From Bordetella parapertussis (GTDB lineage Bacteria; Pseudomonadota; Gammaproteobacteria; Burkholderiales; Burkholderiaceae_B), in the NCBI GenBank assembly GCA_945911685.1, contig CAMEAW010000122.1:1-8556 (forward strand): a stretch of 8,556 nt of DNA. Direction: 5' to 3'. This document shows, piece after piece, positions 1-6,834 of the stretch. A model generated the notes under the pieces. The model saw only the letters and a program-made list of their open reading frames with translations. It was not told the DNA's origin and did no database searches. Position numbers and translations under genes: made by a program. How positions within the stretch are numbered: position 1 is the first letter of the stretch; every line of letters starts with the position of its first letter.

Positions 1-156
1 GGTACCGTCTTTGTACCTGCTGCAAGAATTGACGAAGTGTTAGCCCTTGCACAACGTATTGCCTCACGCCAAGACGGCATGGTGCAAGCCGTGCGAGCTG
101 GGCAATCGGTTGAAGACGTGATGCACGACAAAAAGTTTGAAGCGATCAGGTCTTAA
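1..156 (+). CDS. RraA-like family protein, C-terminal fragment (5' end outside window)
   Basis: The reading frame is open from the first base to a TAA at 154-156 and gives 51 residues beginning GTVFVPAARIDEVLALAQ and ending in KKFEAIRS. The segment 'hydrophobic strand, VPAxRxxEVLALAQ helix, RxG..VEDVM' matches the C-terminal strand and helix of the RraA / 4-hydroxy-4-methyl-2-oxoglutarate aldolase family, often annotated as dimethylmenaquinone methyltransferase. Members are metal-dependent aldolases or decarboxylases that release pyruvate from 4-hydroxy-2-oxo acids, or inhibitors of RNase E. The metal and substrate residues lie in the missing N-terminal part, so activity cannot be judged. It converges on the small minus-strand gene with 19 bp between the stops. 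The catabolic surroundings favour an aldolase role, but this is inference from context. Confidence 0.66.
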   Translation, partial: GTVFVPAARIDEVLALAQRIASRQDGMVQAVRAGQSVEDVMHDKKFEAIRS

Positions 157-175
157 AGCTTCCTACAAAAAATAT

Positions 176-364
176 TCACCAAGGCTTAGCCTTTAGCGGC
201 AATACTTTTTTACCATCGGCGCGCGCACGCAGACTGGCGAAGATGTCTTGATGTGTAAAGCCTTTTTTAGACTTTAGAGATTGTGCTTGAGCCGCCCGTG
301 CTTCAGCTATCAGTGTCACCTTAAAACTTAAATCTTCAGGCACTTTGAATGTAGTCATGGTCAT
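176..364 (-). CDS. small protein of unknown function (62 aa)
   Basis: I do not recognise this gene. The ATG at 364 is preferred over an in-frame TTG at 382 because a GGGA ribosome-binding motif (371-374) sits 6 bases upstream of it; a second ATG at 358 is also possible. The 62-residue product begins MTMTTFKVPEDLSFKVTL, is Lys/Arg/Ala rich and has no membrane segment or signal peptide. A central Ala-rich helix (EARAAQAQ) is followed by FTHQDIFASLRARADGKK. That last stretch loosely resembles the helix near the end of small antitoxin or 'stability determinant' proteins, but no toxin gene lies next to it. It follows the SDR gene on the same strand after 43 bp, so it may be co-transcribed with it. 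Confidence 0.5.
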   Translation of the reverse strand: MTMTTFKVPEDLSFKVTLIAEARAAQAQSLKSKKGFTHQDIFASLRARADGKKVLPLKAKPW

Positions 365-407
365 GAGTGTTCCCAAGCACAATGGTTGAAATGTTTACTA
401 GTTGTCT

Positions 408-1130
408 CTACCCCGTCAACCCCACCGACAGCCCACCGCACACATAGAGCAGTTGCCCTGTGATGTAACCGGCTTTCGGATCCAAGAACATGCAGATCGC
501 ATGCGCGACTTCGTCGGGCTCACCGAAGCGCCCGACCGGAACCGATGCCATGATTTTTTTAGTTTGTGGCAGGTCTGGGGGATTGCTGTCCAAAAACAAG
601 TCGGTGGCAATCGGGCCTGGTGCAATCGCGTTGACGGTAATGCCTTGGGTGGCGGTCTCAAGCGCCCAAGTGCGCGTCATGCCCACTAGGCCTGCTTTGG
701 TACCACCATACACAGTACGACCATCTTTACCCAGCATGGCGCGGCTACTGAGGTTCACAATGCGACCATATTTGTTGGCACGCATCGCAGGTAGCACACC
801 CTGCATCAACAGCAGAGGCGCTACCATATTGAGGGCAACCATGTCTTCGATTTGCTCAGTGGTCACATCTTGAATCTTTGCGACGTGAATCATTGCCGCG
901 TTATTGACCAGACTCAAAATCTGTTTTTTAGCGGCCCAATCGCCAATCGCTTCACGCGTGCGCTTGGCGTTACCCAAGTCAACCGATTCAAAAATTTCAC
1001 CTGGCAATAATTGCTTGGGCGCGGTGCGGCTGAAATTTAAGACCTCGTAGCCATCGTTAAGCAACCGCTCAACGACTGCACGACCAATACCGCGGCTGCC
1101 GCCGGTGACTAAGGCTGTTGTCCCTTTCAT
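408..1130 (-). CDS. SDR family NAD(P)-dependent oxidoreductase (FabG-like)
   Basis: This is a classical short-chain dehydrogenase of 240 residues, the usual length. The cofactor motif TGGSRGIG is at residues 9-16, NNAA at 76-79, the active-site Asn at N101, the catalytic Ser at about S129 (IVNLSSR), and the YxxxK pair is Y141/K145 (YGGTK). PGPIATD (171-177) and the closing YITGQLLYVCGG are also typical. Arg35 after the second strand and Arg13 in the glycine motif suggest NADP(H) preference. The ATG at 1130 is chosen because it begins the Rossmann fold directly and overlaps the upstream gene's stop as ATGA, which indicates translational coupling; a longer in-frame version from 1169 has no family support. 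Substrate is unknown. It probably acts as a cytoplasmic ketoreductase or alcohol dehydrogenase in the same pathway as the binding protein. Confidence 0.93.
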   Translation of the reverse strand: MKGTTALVTGGSRGIGRAVVERLLNDGYEVLNFSRTAPKQLLPGEIFESVDLGNAKRTREAIGDWAAKKQILSLVNNAAMIHVAKIQDVTTEQIEDMVALNMVAPLLLMQGVLPAMRANKYGRIVNLSSRAMLGKDGRTVYGGTKAGLVGMTRTWALETATQGITVNAIAPGPIATDLFLDSNPPDLPQTKKIMASVPVGRFGEPDEVAHAICMFLDPKAGYITGQLLYVCGGLSVGLTG

Positions 1131-2125
1131 TCTGCTTTGATTCCTCTTTCTTTGATGAGCTTGCCCCATTTGGCGCGCTCAATGTTTTCAAACGCGGCTA
1201 GGTCTGCGCCAAATAAATTGCCAGGTGTTGCAGCGAGCTTGGCGTAAGCCTGCTCGACTTTTTCAGATTTCAATCCCGCACGCGCCGCTTCAATGAGCTT
1301 ATCCATCACCGGCTGAGGGGTTCCTTTAGGCGCATAGATCGCAAACCAGGCGGTGACGTCAAACCCGGCAACACCCGACTCAGCAAAGGTGGGCAGCTGA
1401 TCGGCCAGTGGACTGCGTTGTGCCGAGGTCACCGCAATGCCGCGCACGCGCGAACCATCTTTAATCTGATTAATTGAACCGGGCAAATTATCAAACAGCA
1501 AATCAATATTGCCGCCTATCAACGCAGGCATCGAGGCCGACACCCCTTTGAAGGGTACGTGCAACAACTCAACGCCGGCCATCGCCTCAAAATACGCACC
1601 GGTCAAGTGTGGTGATGAGCCGATTCCTGGGGTACCGTAAGTGAGTTTTTTATCTTTTGCGTCGCGCGCAGCTTTAATCACATCAGCCAGCGACTTCCAG
1701 GGTGAGTTCGCCGCCACCACCAACACATTAGGCGTAGTCGAGACTAGCGCGATGGGCAGCAGGTCTTTGCCCGGATCAAACGTCATCTCGGTATACAAGA
1801 ACGGATTGATCGATTGCGTACCAATCGTACCTAAACCAATCGTATAACCATCAGGTTTGCTGCGCACTACACCTGCTAAGCCAACGTTTCCGGCAGCACC
1901 TGGCTTATTTTCAACCACAACGGTTTGCTTAAGGGTGGCTTCCATCGCTTGTGCAATCGAGCGGCCAAAAATATCAGCGGCACCGGCTGCTGGATACGGC
2001 ACAACTAAGGTGAGGGACTTGTTTGGAAAATCTTGCGCTTGCGCCACGGGTGCGCCAACGACCAACAATCCAGCTACGGCAAACGCCGAAAACAAAATAC
2101 GACGAACAAAATGCGGGTGCTTCAT
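1127..2125 (-). CDS. Bug/TctC family tripartite tricarboxylate transporter substrate-binding protein
   Basis: The product is a 332-residue periplasmic binding protein of the Bug (TctC) family, normal in length. A Sec signal peptide covers residues 1-30: basic HFVRR, a hydrophobic core, then VAQA before QDFPNK. The mature protein shows family hallmarks: strand LTLVVPYPAAGAAD (38-51), VVENKPGAAGNVG, KPDGYTIGLGT, GTPGIGSSPHLTG, LLHVPFKG, a loop around LLFDNLPGS, and FAIYAPKGTP. These proteins capture small carboxylates for TctAB-type carriers, or act as sensors. No tctA/tctB homologue lies in the window, so it may be an orphan receptor sharing a carrier encoded elsewhere, as is common in Burkholderiales. 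The ATG at 2125 has a good GGAGA site (2131-2135) 5 bases upstream. It is the first gene of the minus-strand block. The ligand cannot be inferred. Confidence 0.94.
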   Translation of the reverse strand: MKHPHFVRRILFSAFAVAGLLVVGAPVAQAQDFPNKSLTLVVPYPAAGAADIFGRSIAQAMEATLKQTVVVENKPGAAGNVGLAGVVRSKPDGYTIGLGTIGTQSINPFLYTEMTFDPGKDLLPIALVSTTPNVLVVAANSPWKSLADVIKAARDAKDKKLTYGTPGIGSSPHLTGAYFEAMAGVELLHVPFKGVSASMPALIGGNIDLLFDNLPGSINQIKDGSRVRGIAVTSAQRSPLADQLPTFAESGVAGFDVTAWFAIYAPKGTPQPVMDKLIEAARAGLKSEKVEQAYAKLAATPGNLFGADLAAFENIERAKWGKLIKERGIKAE

Positions 2126-2354
2126 GTTTCTCTCCGTGAACTCTCGCTGCGTTGTGCGAGAAGGGCGTCAAACAATACGAGGTGTTGCGGTGCGATCGAC
2201 TTACCTTGCAGACCGCATCGCCAGAACATCCTGCCCATCACAACCTGCTTTTAGGTCAGCACGGCCTGTTCTTGGCAAGGTATTCGAGCGAGTAATTCGT
2301 ACTAATATAGTGACGGCTGTAAATATAGCAGTACAAACCAACGGGCACTTTGGC
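2126..2354. promoter_or_regulatory. divergent intergenic region with operator-like repeats
   Basis: This 229-bp gap lies between the divergently transcribed binding-protein and CoA-ligase genes and should carry both promoters. Its right part is AT-rich and holds two overlapping inverted repeats, AGTA-n5-TACT (2291-2303) and ACTA-ata-TAGT (2301-2311). The heptamer AATATAG occurs twice (2304-2310 and 2322-2328). TAATAT (2303-2308) or TAAATA (2320-2325) could serve as a -10 box for the ligase operon, but neither has a convincing -35 at normal spacing. On the minus side, a 6-bp hairpin stem (2142-2147 with 2156-2161, 8-nt loop) lies in the predicted leader of the binding-protein gene. The left part shows no clear sigma-70 promoter. 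An activator-dependent promoter would fit this picture, but that is inference. Confidence 0.4.
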
Positions 2355-3965
2355 ATGACAGCAACATCACAATTCTTTTCTGAGCGCATGGCGGTCTTAG
2401 CCAAGACTCATGCCACTCATCCTGCACTGATCGACCGCGACACTCCGATTACTTTTGCGGCACTGCACCAACAGGCCTTGCAACTAGCCGGCAACATGGC
2501 TGCCGTTGGCATCAAGGCGCACGACCGCGTCGCCGTCTGGCTACCCAACTGCACGGCTTGGGTACAAACCTTTTTAGCCTGCGCGCATTTGGGCGCAACG
2601 GTCTTAGCCGTTAATACGCGCTTTCGCAGCCAAGAAGTGGCCGACATTATTGGCCGTGGCAAAGCCGACTGGTTGGTGTTGTGGCCTGAGTTCAAAGGTA
2701 TCGCCTTTGCTGACATGCTTGCTGACATTCCACTCGAGGTGCTAGCCCGTCTGCACGGCGTGTTGGCCGTTGGTGAACCCGGCAGCGCCGCAATGACAGC
2801 CATCGCCGCGCGCGGGCATGTCTTGCACGCGTTTAGCGACTTACTTCAACACAATCACCCCGTGCCGCCGGCCTATGGCCAGGCACCCGCCCTTTGCTTT
2901 ACCACCTCGGGCACCACTTCGCTACCAAAGTTTGTGGTGCATGATCAACGCACCCTGCTGGTTCATGCAGACGCGATGCAAAAGGCGTTTGACTACGACC
3001 AAACCAGCCGTATTTTGGCCAGCGCCCCCTTTTGTGGCGCGTTTGGGTTTGCGACCTTAACGGGTGGCTTGGCCACGGGTTGCACCGTGGTGTGCGAACC
3101 AGTGTCTGACACACACAGTACGCTTGAACAAATTCGCAAGCATCAAGTCACCCACACCTACGCTAATAACGAATCACTATTAAAACTGTTTGAGTCTGCC
3201 CCCTCGCCCGCCACCTTTGCCAGTTGCAAGCTGTTTGGCTTTGCGAGCTTTTCGCCTGCCATCACCACGTTGCTTGAAGAGGCCGAGCGCAATAACGTCG
3301 CGCTCACGGGCTTGTACGGCTCGAGCGAATTACAAGCGCTGATGGCTGCGCAACCCCTCGATGCTTCTCAGGGCGATGTCAGCGTACGATTTTTATCGGG
3401 GGGCAAATTGATCCACCCAGATGCACGTGTGCGCGTGCGTGATCCGGCAACGGGTCAACTGGCGCGTCACGGCGAATCAGGCGAAATCGAAATCAAGTGT
3501 GCCAGCCAACTGTTGAGCTACCTCGACAACCCCGATGCGACTGCGCAGGCTTATACCCCCGATCTCTTTTTTAAAACGGGCGATCTTGGCTATACCGTGA
3601 GTGACACACAGTTTGTGTTTCAGACACGTATGGGCGACTCGATGCGCTTGTCAGGATTTTTAGTGAATCCCGCAGAGATCGAACACGCAATTGAGGCCTT
3701 GCCTGGCGTGCAAGCCTGCCAAGTCGTCGGTGCCACACAAGGTACAAAAATCTTACCCGTGGCGTTCGTGATCTTGTATGCAGGCTCGCAGGCAGATCCT
3801 GCGCGCTGGGCCAACGAGTGCAAACGCACCATGGCGGGCTACAAGGTACCCGTACACTTTGAAGTCGTGAGCGAGTTTCCGACTATTCAAAGTGCCAATG
3901 CCGTGAAGATCTTAAAAAACAAACTGCGCGAAATGGCCAGTGAAATCCTGACGAGAAAATCCTAA
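2355..3965 (+). CDS. AMP-dependent acyl-CoA synthetase/ligase
   Basis: This is a 536-residue member of the ANL adenylating superfamily, which activates a carboxylic acid with ATP and transfers it to CoA. The phosphate-binding loop FTTSGTTSLPK is at 182-192, the A5 motif GLYGSSE at 319-325, the ribose-binding Asp at D410 (FKTGDLG), the hinge region RMGDSMRLSGF from R425 with D428, and the catalytic C-terminal Lys probably at K518 (NAVKILKNKLRE). The loop has Ser where Gly is usual and PKF instead of PKG, and the usual xGK is AVK, so it is a somewhat divergent member. The ATG at 2355 is chosen because the frame upstream has no other ATG, shows no homology and runs antisense into the binding-protein gene; the ribosome-binding site is weak. 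Cyclohexanecarboxylate- or branched-acid ligases are possible relatives, but the substrate is not determinable. It abuts the dehydrogenase gene. Confidence 0.9.
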   Translation: MTATSQFFSERMAVLAKTHATHPALIDRDTPITFAALHQQALQLAGNMAAVGIKAHDRVAVWLPNCTAWVQTFLACAHLGATVLAVNTRFRSQEVADIIGRGKADWLVLWPEFKGIAFADMLADIPLEVLARLHGVLAVGEPGSAAMTAIAARGHVLHAFSDLLQHNHPVPPAYGQAPALCFTTSGTTSLPKFVVHDQRTLLVHADAMQKAFDYDQTSRILASAPFCGAFGFATLTGGLATGCTVVCEPVSDTHSTLEQIRKHQVTHTYANNESLLKLFESAPSPATFASCKLFGFASFSPAITTLLEEAERNNVALTGLYGSSELQALMAAQPLDASQGDVSVRFLSGGKLIHPDARVRVRDPATGQLARHGESGEIEIKCASQLLSYLDNPDATAQAYTPDLFFKTGDLGYTVSDTQFVFQTRMGDSMRLSGFLVNPAEIEHAIEALPGVQACQVVGATQGTKILPVAFVILYAGSQADPARWANECKRTMAGYKVPVHFEVVSEFPTIQSANAVKILKNKLREMASEILTRKS

Positions 3966-5141
3966 ATGTTTAACCCCGATTTATTACTCTTGCCTTTTTT
4001 TGATGACAGTCATCGTCAGCTACACGATGACTTACACAAGTGGTCTGCACAACGATTCACCAACCGCGTGCACCAAGGTAATGTCGATCAAGCCTGCGTA
4101 GACCTCACACGCACCTTAGGTCAAGCGGGCTGGCTTAAGTACTGTGTGCCGGCACAATATGGCGGTGCCTTGCCCGCGCTTGATTCACGCAGCCTGTGTT
4201 TGATCCGGCAAACCCTGAGCTACTACGATGGCTTAGCCGATTTTGCCTTTGTCATGGCAGGTTTAGGTAGCGGGCCGATCTCGTTATTTGGCTCAGACCA
4301 TCTCAAAGAAAAATATCTACCAAAAGTTGCCACGGGCGAACTCATCGCGGCGTTTGCCCTATCTGAACCCGATGCTGGCTCTGACGTTGCTGCCATGACG
4401 ACACGCGCCACGCGTACGGCAACGGGCTATCGCCTCAATGGCGTTAAAACCTGGATCTCGAACGCCGACATCGCGGATTTTTATATCGTATTTGCCCGCG
4501 GTGAGGGTGACGAGGCTGAAGGCGTCACCGCCTTCGTGGTGGATGCGACGACGCCTGGTTTAAACGTCAGCGAGCGCTTTGACGTCATTGCAGCCCACCC
4601 GATTGGCAGCCTGACTTTCACTGACTGCGAGATCCCGGCTTCGCAACGCTTGGCCCAGCCTGGCCAGGGTTTTAAAGTCGCCATGCAAAATCTTGATGTG
4701 TTCAGAGCCTCGGTGGGTGCCGCGGCCTTAGGCTTTGCCGAGATCGCCCTAGATATGGGCATTCGTCGCGCCACGACTCGTCCAATGTTTGGCGCGATGT
4801 TGTCTGATTTACAGATGACTCAAGCCGCCATCGGCGACATGAGCACCGAGATCGATGCGGCCACGCTGCTGATCTATCGCGCCGCCTGGGAGCGCGATAT
4901 TTTGCAACGTCGCACGACCAAATCAGCGGCCATGGCTAAGATGTTTGCGACTGAAGCCGCCCAACGCGTGATTGACCGCTGCGTACAGTTACATGGTGGC
5001 CTAGGCGTCAAAGTCGGCCATCCGCTAGAAATGTTGTATCGTGAAATCAGAGCACTACGTATTTACGAAGGTGCAACCGAAGTACAACAAGTCATCATCG
5101 CGCGCGAAACACTTAAAAATAAAACCTCAGGAGTCATTTGA
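3966..5141 (+). CDS. acyl-CoA dehydrogenase family protein
   Basis: This FAD-dependent enzyme would oxidise an acyl-CoA to its 2,3-enoyl-CoA and pass electrons to ETF. Its 391 residues are typical of short/medium-chain members. The first family signature, ALSEPDAGSD, is at 131-140. GYRLNGVKTWISNAD marks the mid-domain strand region. The C-terminal domain contains QLHGGLGVKVGHPLEMLYRE and then IYEGATEVQ, with the probable catalytic base at E368. In the second signature Gly replaces the usual acidic residue after GLGVKV, a small deviation. The start codon follows the ligase stop with no gap (TAA then ATG), and its stop shares one base with the next start (TGATG). The dedicated upstream ligase suggests its substrate is the thioester made by that enzyme. 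Cyclohexanecarboxyl-CoA or branched-chain acyl-CoA would be reasonable candidates but are unproven. Confidence 0.94.
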   Translation: MFNPDLLLLPFFDDSHRQLHDDLHKWSAQRFTNRVHQGNVDQACVDLTRTLGQAGWLKYCVPAQYGGALPALDSRSLCLIRQTLSYYDGLADFAFVMAGLGSGPISLFGSDHLKEKYLPKVATGELIAAFALSEPDAGSDVAAMTTRATRTATGYRLNGVKTWISNADIADFYIVFARGEGDEAEGVTAFVVDATTPGLNVSERFDVIAAHPIGSLTFTDCEIPASQRLAQPGQGFKVAMQNLDVFRASVGAAALGFAEIALDMGIRRATTRPMFGAMLSDLQMTQAAIGDMSTEIDAATLLIYRAAWERDILQRRTTKSAAMAKMFATEAAQRVIDRCVQLHGGLGVKVGHPLEMLYREIRALRIYEGATEVQQVIIARETLKNKTSGVI

Positions 5142-6703
5142 TGAACGGTTCAGAAGCTATGGTGCACACCCTTCTTGAGGGTGAAGTTGATGTCTGTTTT
5201 GCCAACCCCGGCACTTCTGAAATGCACTTTGTTTCAGCACTTGATCGGGCGCCGGGCATGCGTTGTGTGCTGGGCCTGTTTGAAGGTGTGGTGAGCGGTG
5301 CTGCGGATGGCTACTATCGCATGGCTGAAAAACCCGCCGCCACGCTATTGCATCTAGGCCCTGGCCTTGGCAATGCGCTGGCCAACATCCACAACGCCAA
5401 ACGTGCCTATTCAGGTATGGTCAATATCGTGGGGCAACATGCGTGGGATCATATCCATAATAATGCGCCGCTCAACTCTGACGTTGAAGCGGTTGCCCGC
5501 CCCATGTCAAACTGGGTCAAGACCACCATGTCGGCCGCCGCCGCGCCGTTAGACACAGCTGAGGCGATCTCACAGGCGCGCAGTACACCTGGCCGCATTG
5601 CGACCCTGGTGCTGCCAGCCAACTGCGCTTGGGAACCCTCTGACCCTGGTCACTATTCAACCGCGCCGGCGCAAACTGCGGCGGCACCGTTAACGGACAC
5701 CGTGCTGGCCTTGGCCCGTTTGTTATCAGATCGCAAAACTGCTGAGGCAACCACCCTCTTATTAGGCGGGCCTGCACTACGTGCAAAGTCAGCCACACTC
5801 GCTGGCAGAATTGCCGCCCACACTGGCTGTAAATTGGCCTCTGAGCCACGCAACCCTCGCATGGAGCGCGGCCGCGGTCGAGTCAATATTGCACCCTTGC
5901 CTTTTCCGGTAGACGGCGCGGTGGCAGTGCTCAAAGATGCCAAGCATCTGGTTCTGGTCGGTAGCGCGCCACCTGTGGCGTTTTTTGCCTATCCAAACAA
6001 GCCACGCATGATCAAGCAACCTGATTGCGAAGTGCACACCTTGGCAACGCTCACGCATAACATCGAAGCTAGTCTGCAAGCACTGGTCGATGCCTTGGGC
6101 GCACAAAACACCGCCCCCGCGCAATTCTCGACGGGACCCATCATCACTGACTTGCCTACCGGCACGCCCTCGGTTGAACATTTTGGCGCCATCATCGCGG
6201 CCACCTTGCCCGAAAATGCCATCATGGTTGACGAAGCGGTAACCTCAGGTCGCCAATTTGCCAAGACCTTGCCGCAGGCAGCACCACATGATTGCATCGA
6301 CATCACAGGCGGCGCCATCGGCTGGGGCTTACCTGCTGCGGTCGGCGCTGCAGTGGCCTGCCCTGATCGTAAAGTGTTTGCCTTTATTGGTGATGGCAGC
6401 GCAATGTATACGCTGCAAGCCCTCTGGACCATGGCACGCGAAAATCTTGATGTGACCGTTGTGATTTTTGCCAATCGTTCGTATCGCATCTTGCGCGGCG
6501 AGCTGGCCAACATGGGCGGCCCTGAGGCCGGTGACAATGCCAAGCGCATGCTTGACCTTGATCGCCCATTTTTAGATTGGGTGTCGTTAGCTAAAGGCCA
6601 CGGTGTACCTGGTAACCAAGTCACGACGCTTGAAGGTTTTGCCAATGCGATGCGCATTGCGGCCAAAGAGAAAGGGCCACGTTTAATTGAACTGGTGTTT
6701 TGA
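5141..6703 (+). CDS. ThDP-dependent enzyme, benzoylformate decarboxylase-like (acetolactate synthase large-subunit superfamily)
   Basis: The 520-residue product has the three-domain layout of ThDP decarboxylases and synthases. The PYR domain holds FANPGTSE (20-27), the cofactor-activating Glu E48 (LFEGVVSGAADGY) and H71 (LLHLGPGLGNAL). The PP domain holds the ThDP/Mg motif GDGSAMYTLQALWT (417-430) with D418, N445 and S447 as likely metal ligands. It aligns by eye better with benzoylformate decarboxylase (E47, H70, GDGSANYxxxALWT) than with true acetolactate synthase. The position of that enzyme's second catalytic His (H281) is FFAY here, with no His between 270 and 298. Relatives are often annotated 'acetolactate synthase large subunit', but no small regulatory subunit is present. 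The ATG at 5141 has a strong AGGAG site (5129-5133) 7 bases upstream. The likely job is cleavage or decarboxylation of a 2-oxo or 2-hydroxy acid intermediate; the substrate is unknown. Confidence 0.9.
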   Translation: MNGSEAMVHTLLEGEVDVCFANPGTSEMHFVSALDRAPGMRCVLGLFEGVVSGAADGYYRMAEKPAATLLHLGPGLGNALANIHNAKRAYSGMVNIVGQHAWDHIHNNAPLNSDVEAVARPMSNWVKTTMSAAAAPLDTAEAISQARSTPGRIATLVLPANCAWEPSDPGHYSTAPAQTAAAPLTDTVLALARLLSDRKTAEATTLLLGGPALRAKSATLAGRIAAHTGCKLASEPRNPRMERGRGRVNIAPLPFPVDGAVAVLKDAKHLVLVGSAPPVAFFAYPNKPRMIKQPDCEVHTLATLTHNIEASLQALVDALGAQNTAPAQFSTGPIITDLPTGTPSVEHFGAIIAATLPENAIMVDEAVTSGRQFAKTLPQAAPHDCIDITGGAIGWGLPAAVGAAVACPDRKVFAFIGDGSAMYTLQALWTMARENLDVTVVIFANRSYRILRGELANMGGPEAGDNAKRMLDLDRPFLDWVSLAKGHGVPGNQVTTLEGFANAMRIAAKEKGPRLIELVF

Positions 6704-6834
6704 TCTGTGATACTTGCGTTAAATCGTAAGTCTGCTACGGCAACGCAACATCACGACAGAGTCACATACTTGAACAATCAGACAAACTTTTAAAACTTTT
6801 TTATATTCTCTTTTAACTAATCCGAGACCAAAAC
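6704..6834 (+). promoter_or_regulatory. intergenic region: hairpins and possible promoter before the alcohol dehydrogenase
   Basis: Just after the ThDP gene stop, a perfect inverted repeat TTGCGTT (6714-6720) / AACGCAA (6742-6748) encloses an inner CGTA/TACG pair (6725-6728 with 6736-6739). A competing short hairpin pairs ACTTGCG (6712-6718) with CGTAAGT (6725-6731). No T-run follows either one, so an intrinsic terminator is doubtful. Closer to the next gene the DNA turns strongly AT-rich (about 6781-6820) with TATATT at 6802-6807 as a possible -10 box; no good -35 is seen at 16-18 bp. A weak GAGA ribosome-binding motif (6824-6827) lies 7 bases before the ATG. The gap suggests the dehydrogenase can be transcribed separately from the upstream operon. 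Confidence 0.35.

Noticed and set aside
157..175. Possible terminator between the RraA-like gene and the small minus-strand gene
   Set aside because: The 19-bp gap has an A-run but no inverted repeat able to form a stem.
176..382. TTG start at 382 for the small protein
   Set aside because: The GGGA motif lies downstream of this codon and is well placed for the ATG at 364 instead.
1131..1169. Upstream start for the SDR, adding 13 residues
   Set aside because: The extra residues (MGQAHQRKRNQSR) lie inside the 3' end of the binding-protein gene in another frame and precede the normal SDR start; the ATGA overlap start is more convincing.
1857..2354. Long N-terminal extension of the CoA-ligase frame, giving a 702-residue protein
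   Set aside because: The extension lies antisense over the binding-protein signal peptide and through the intergenic region, and has no resemblance to ligase N-termini; the frame is merely open. The start at 2355 gives the normal family length.
5989..6666. 225-residue antisense open frame inside the ThDP gene
   Set aside because: Its composition is that of an antisense shadow of a GC-rich gene, with no recognisable domain; the plus strand encodes well-conserved cofactor motifs over the same bases.
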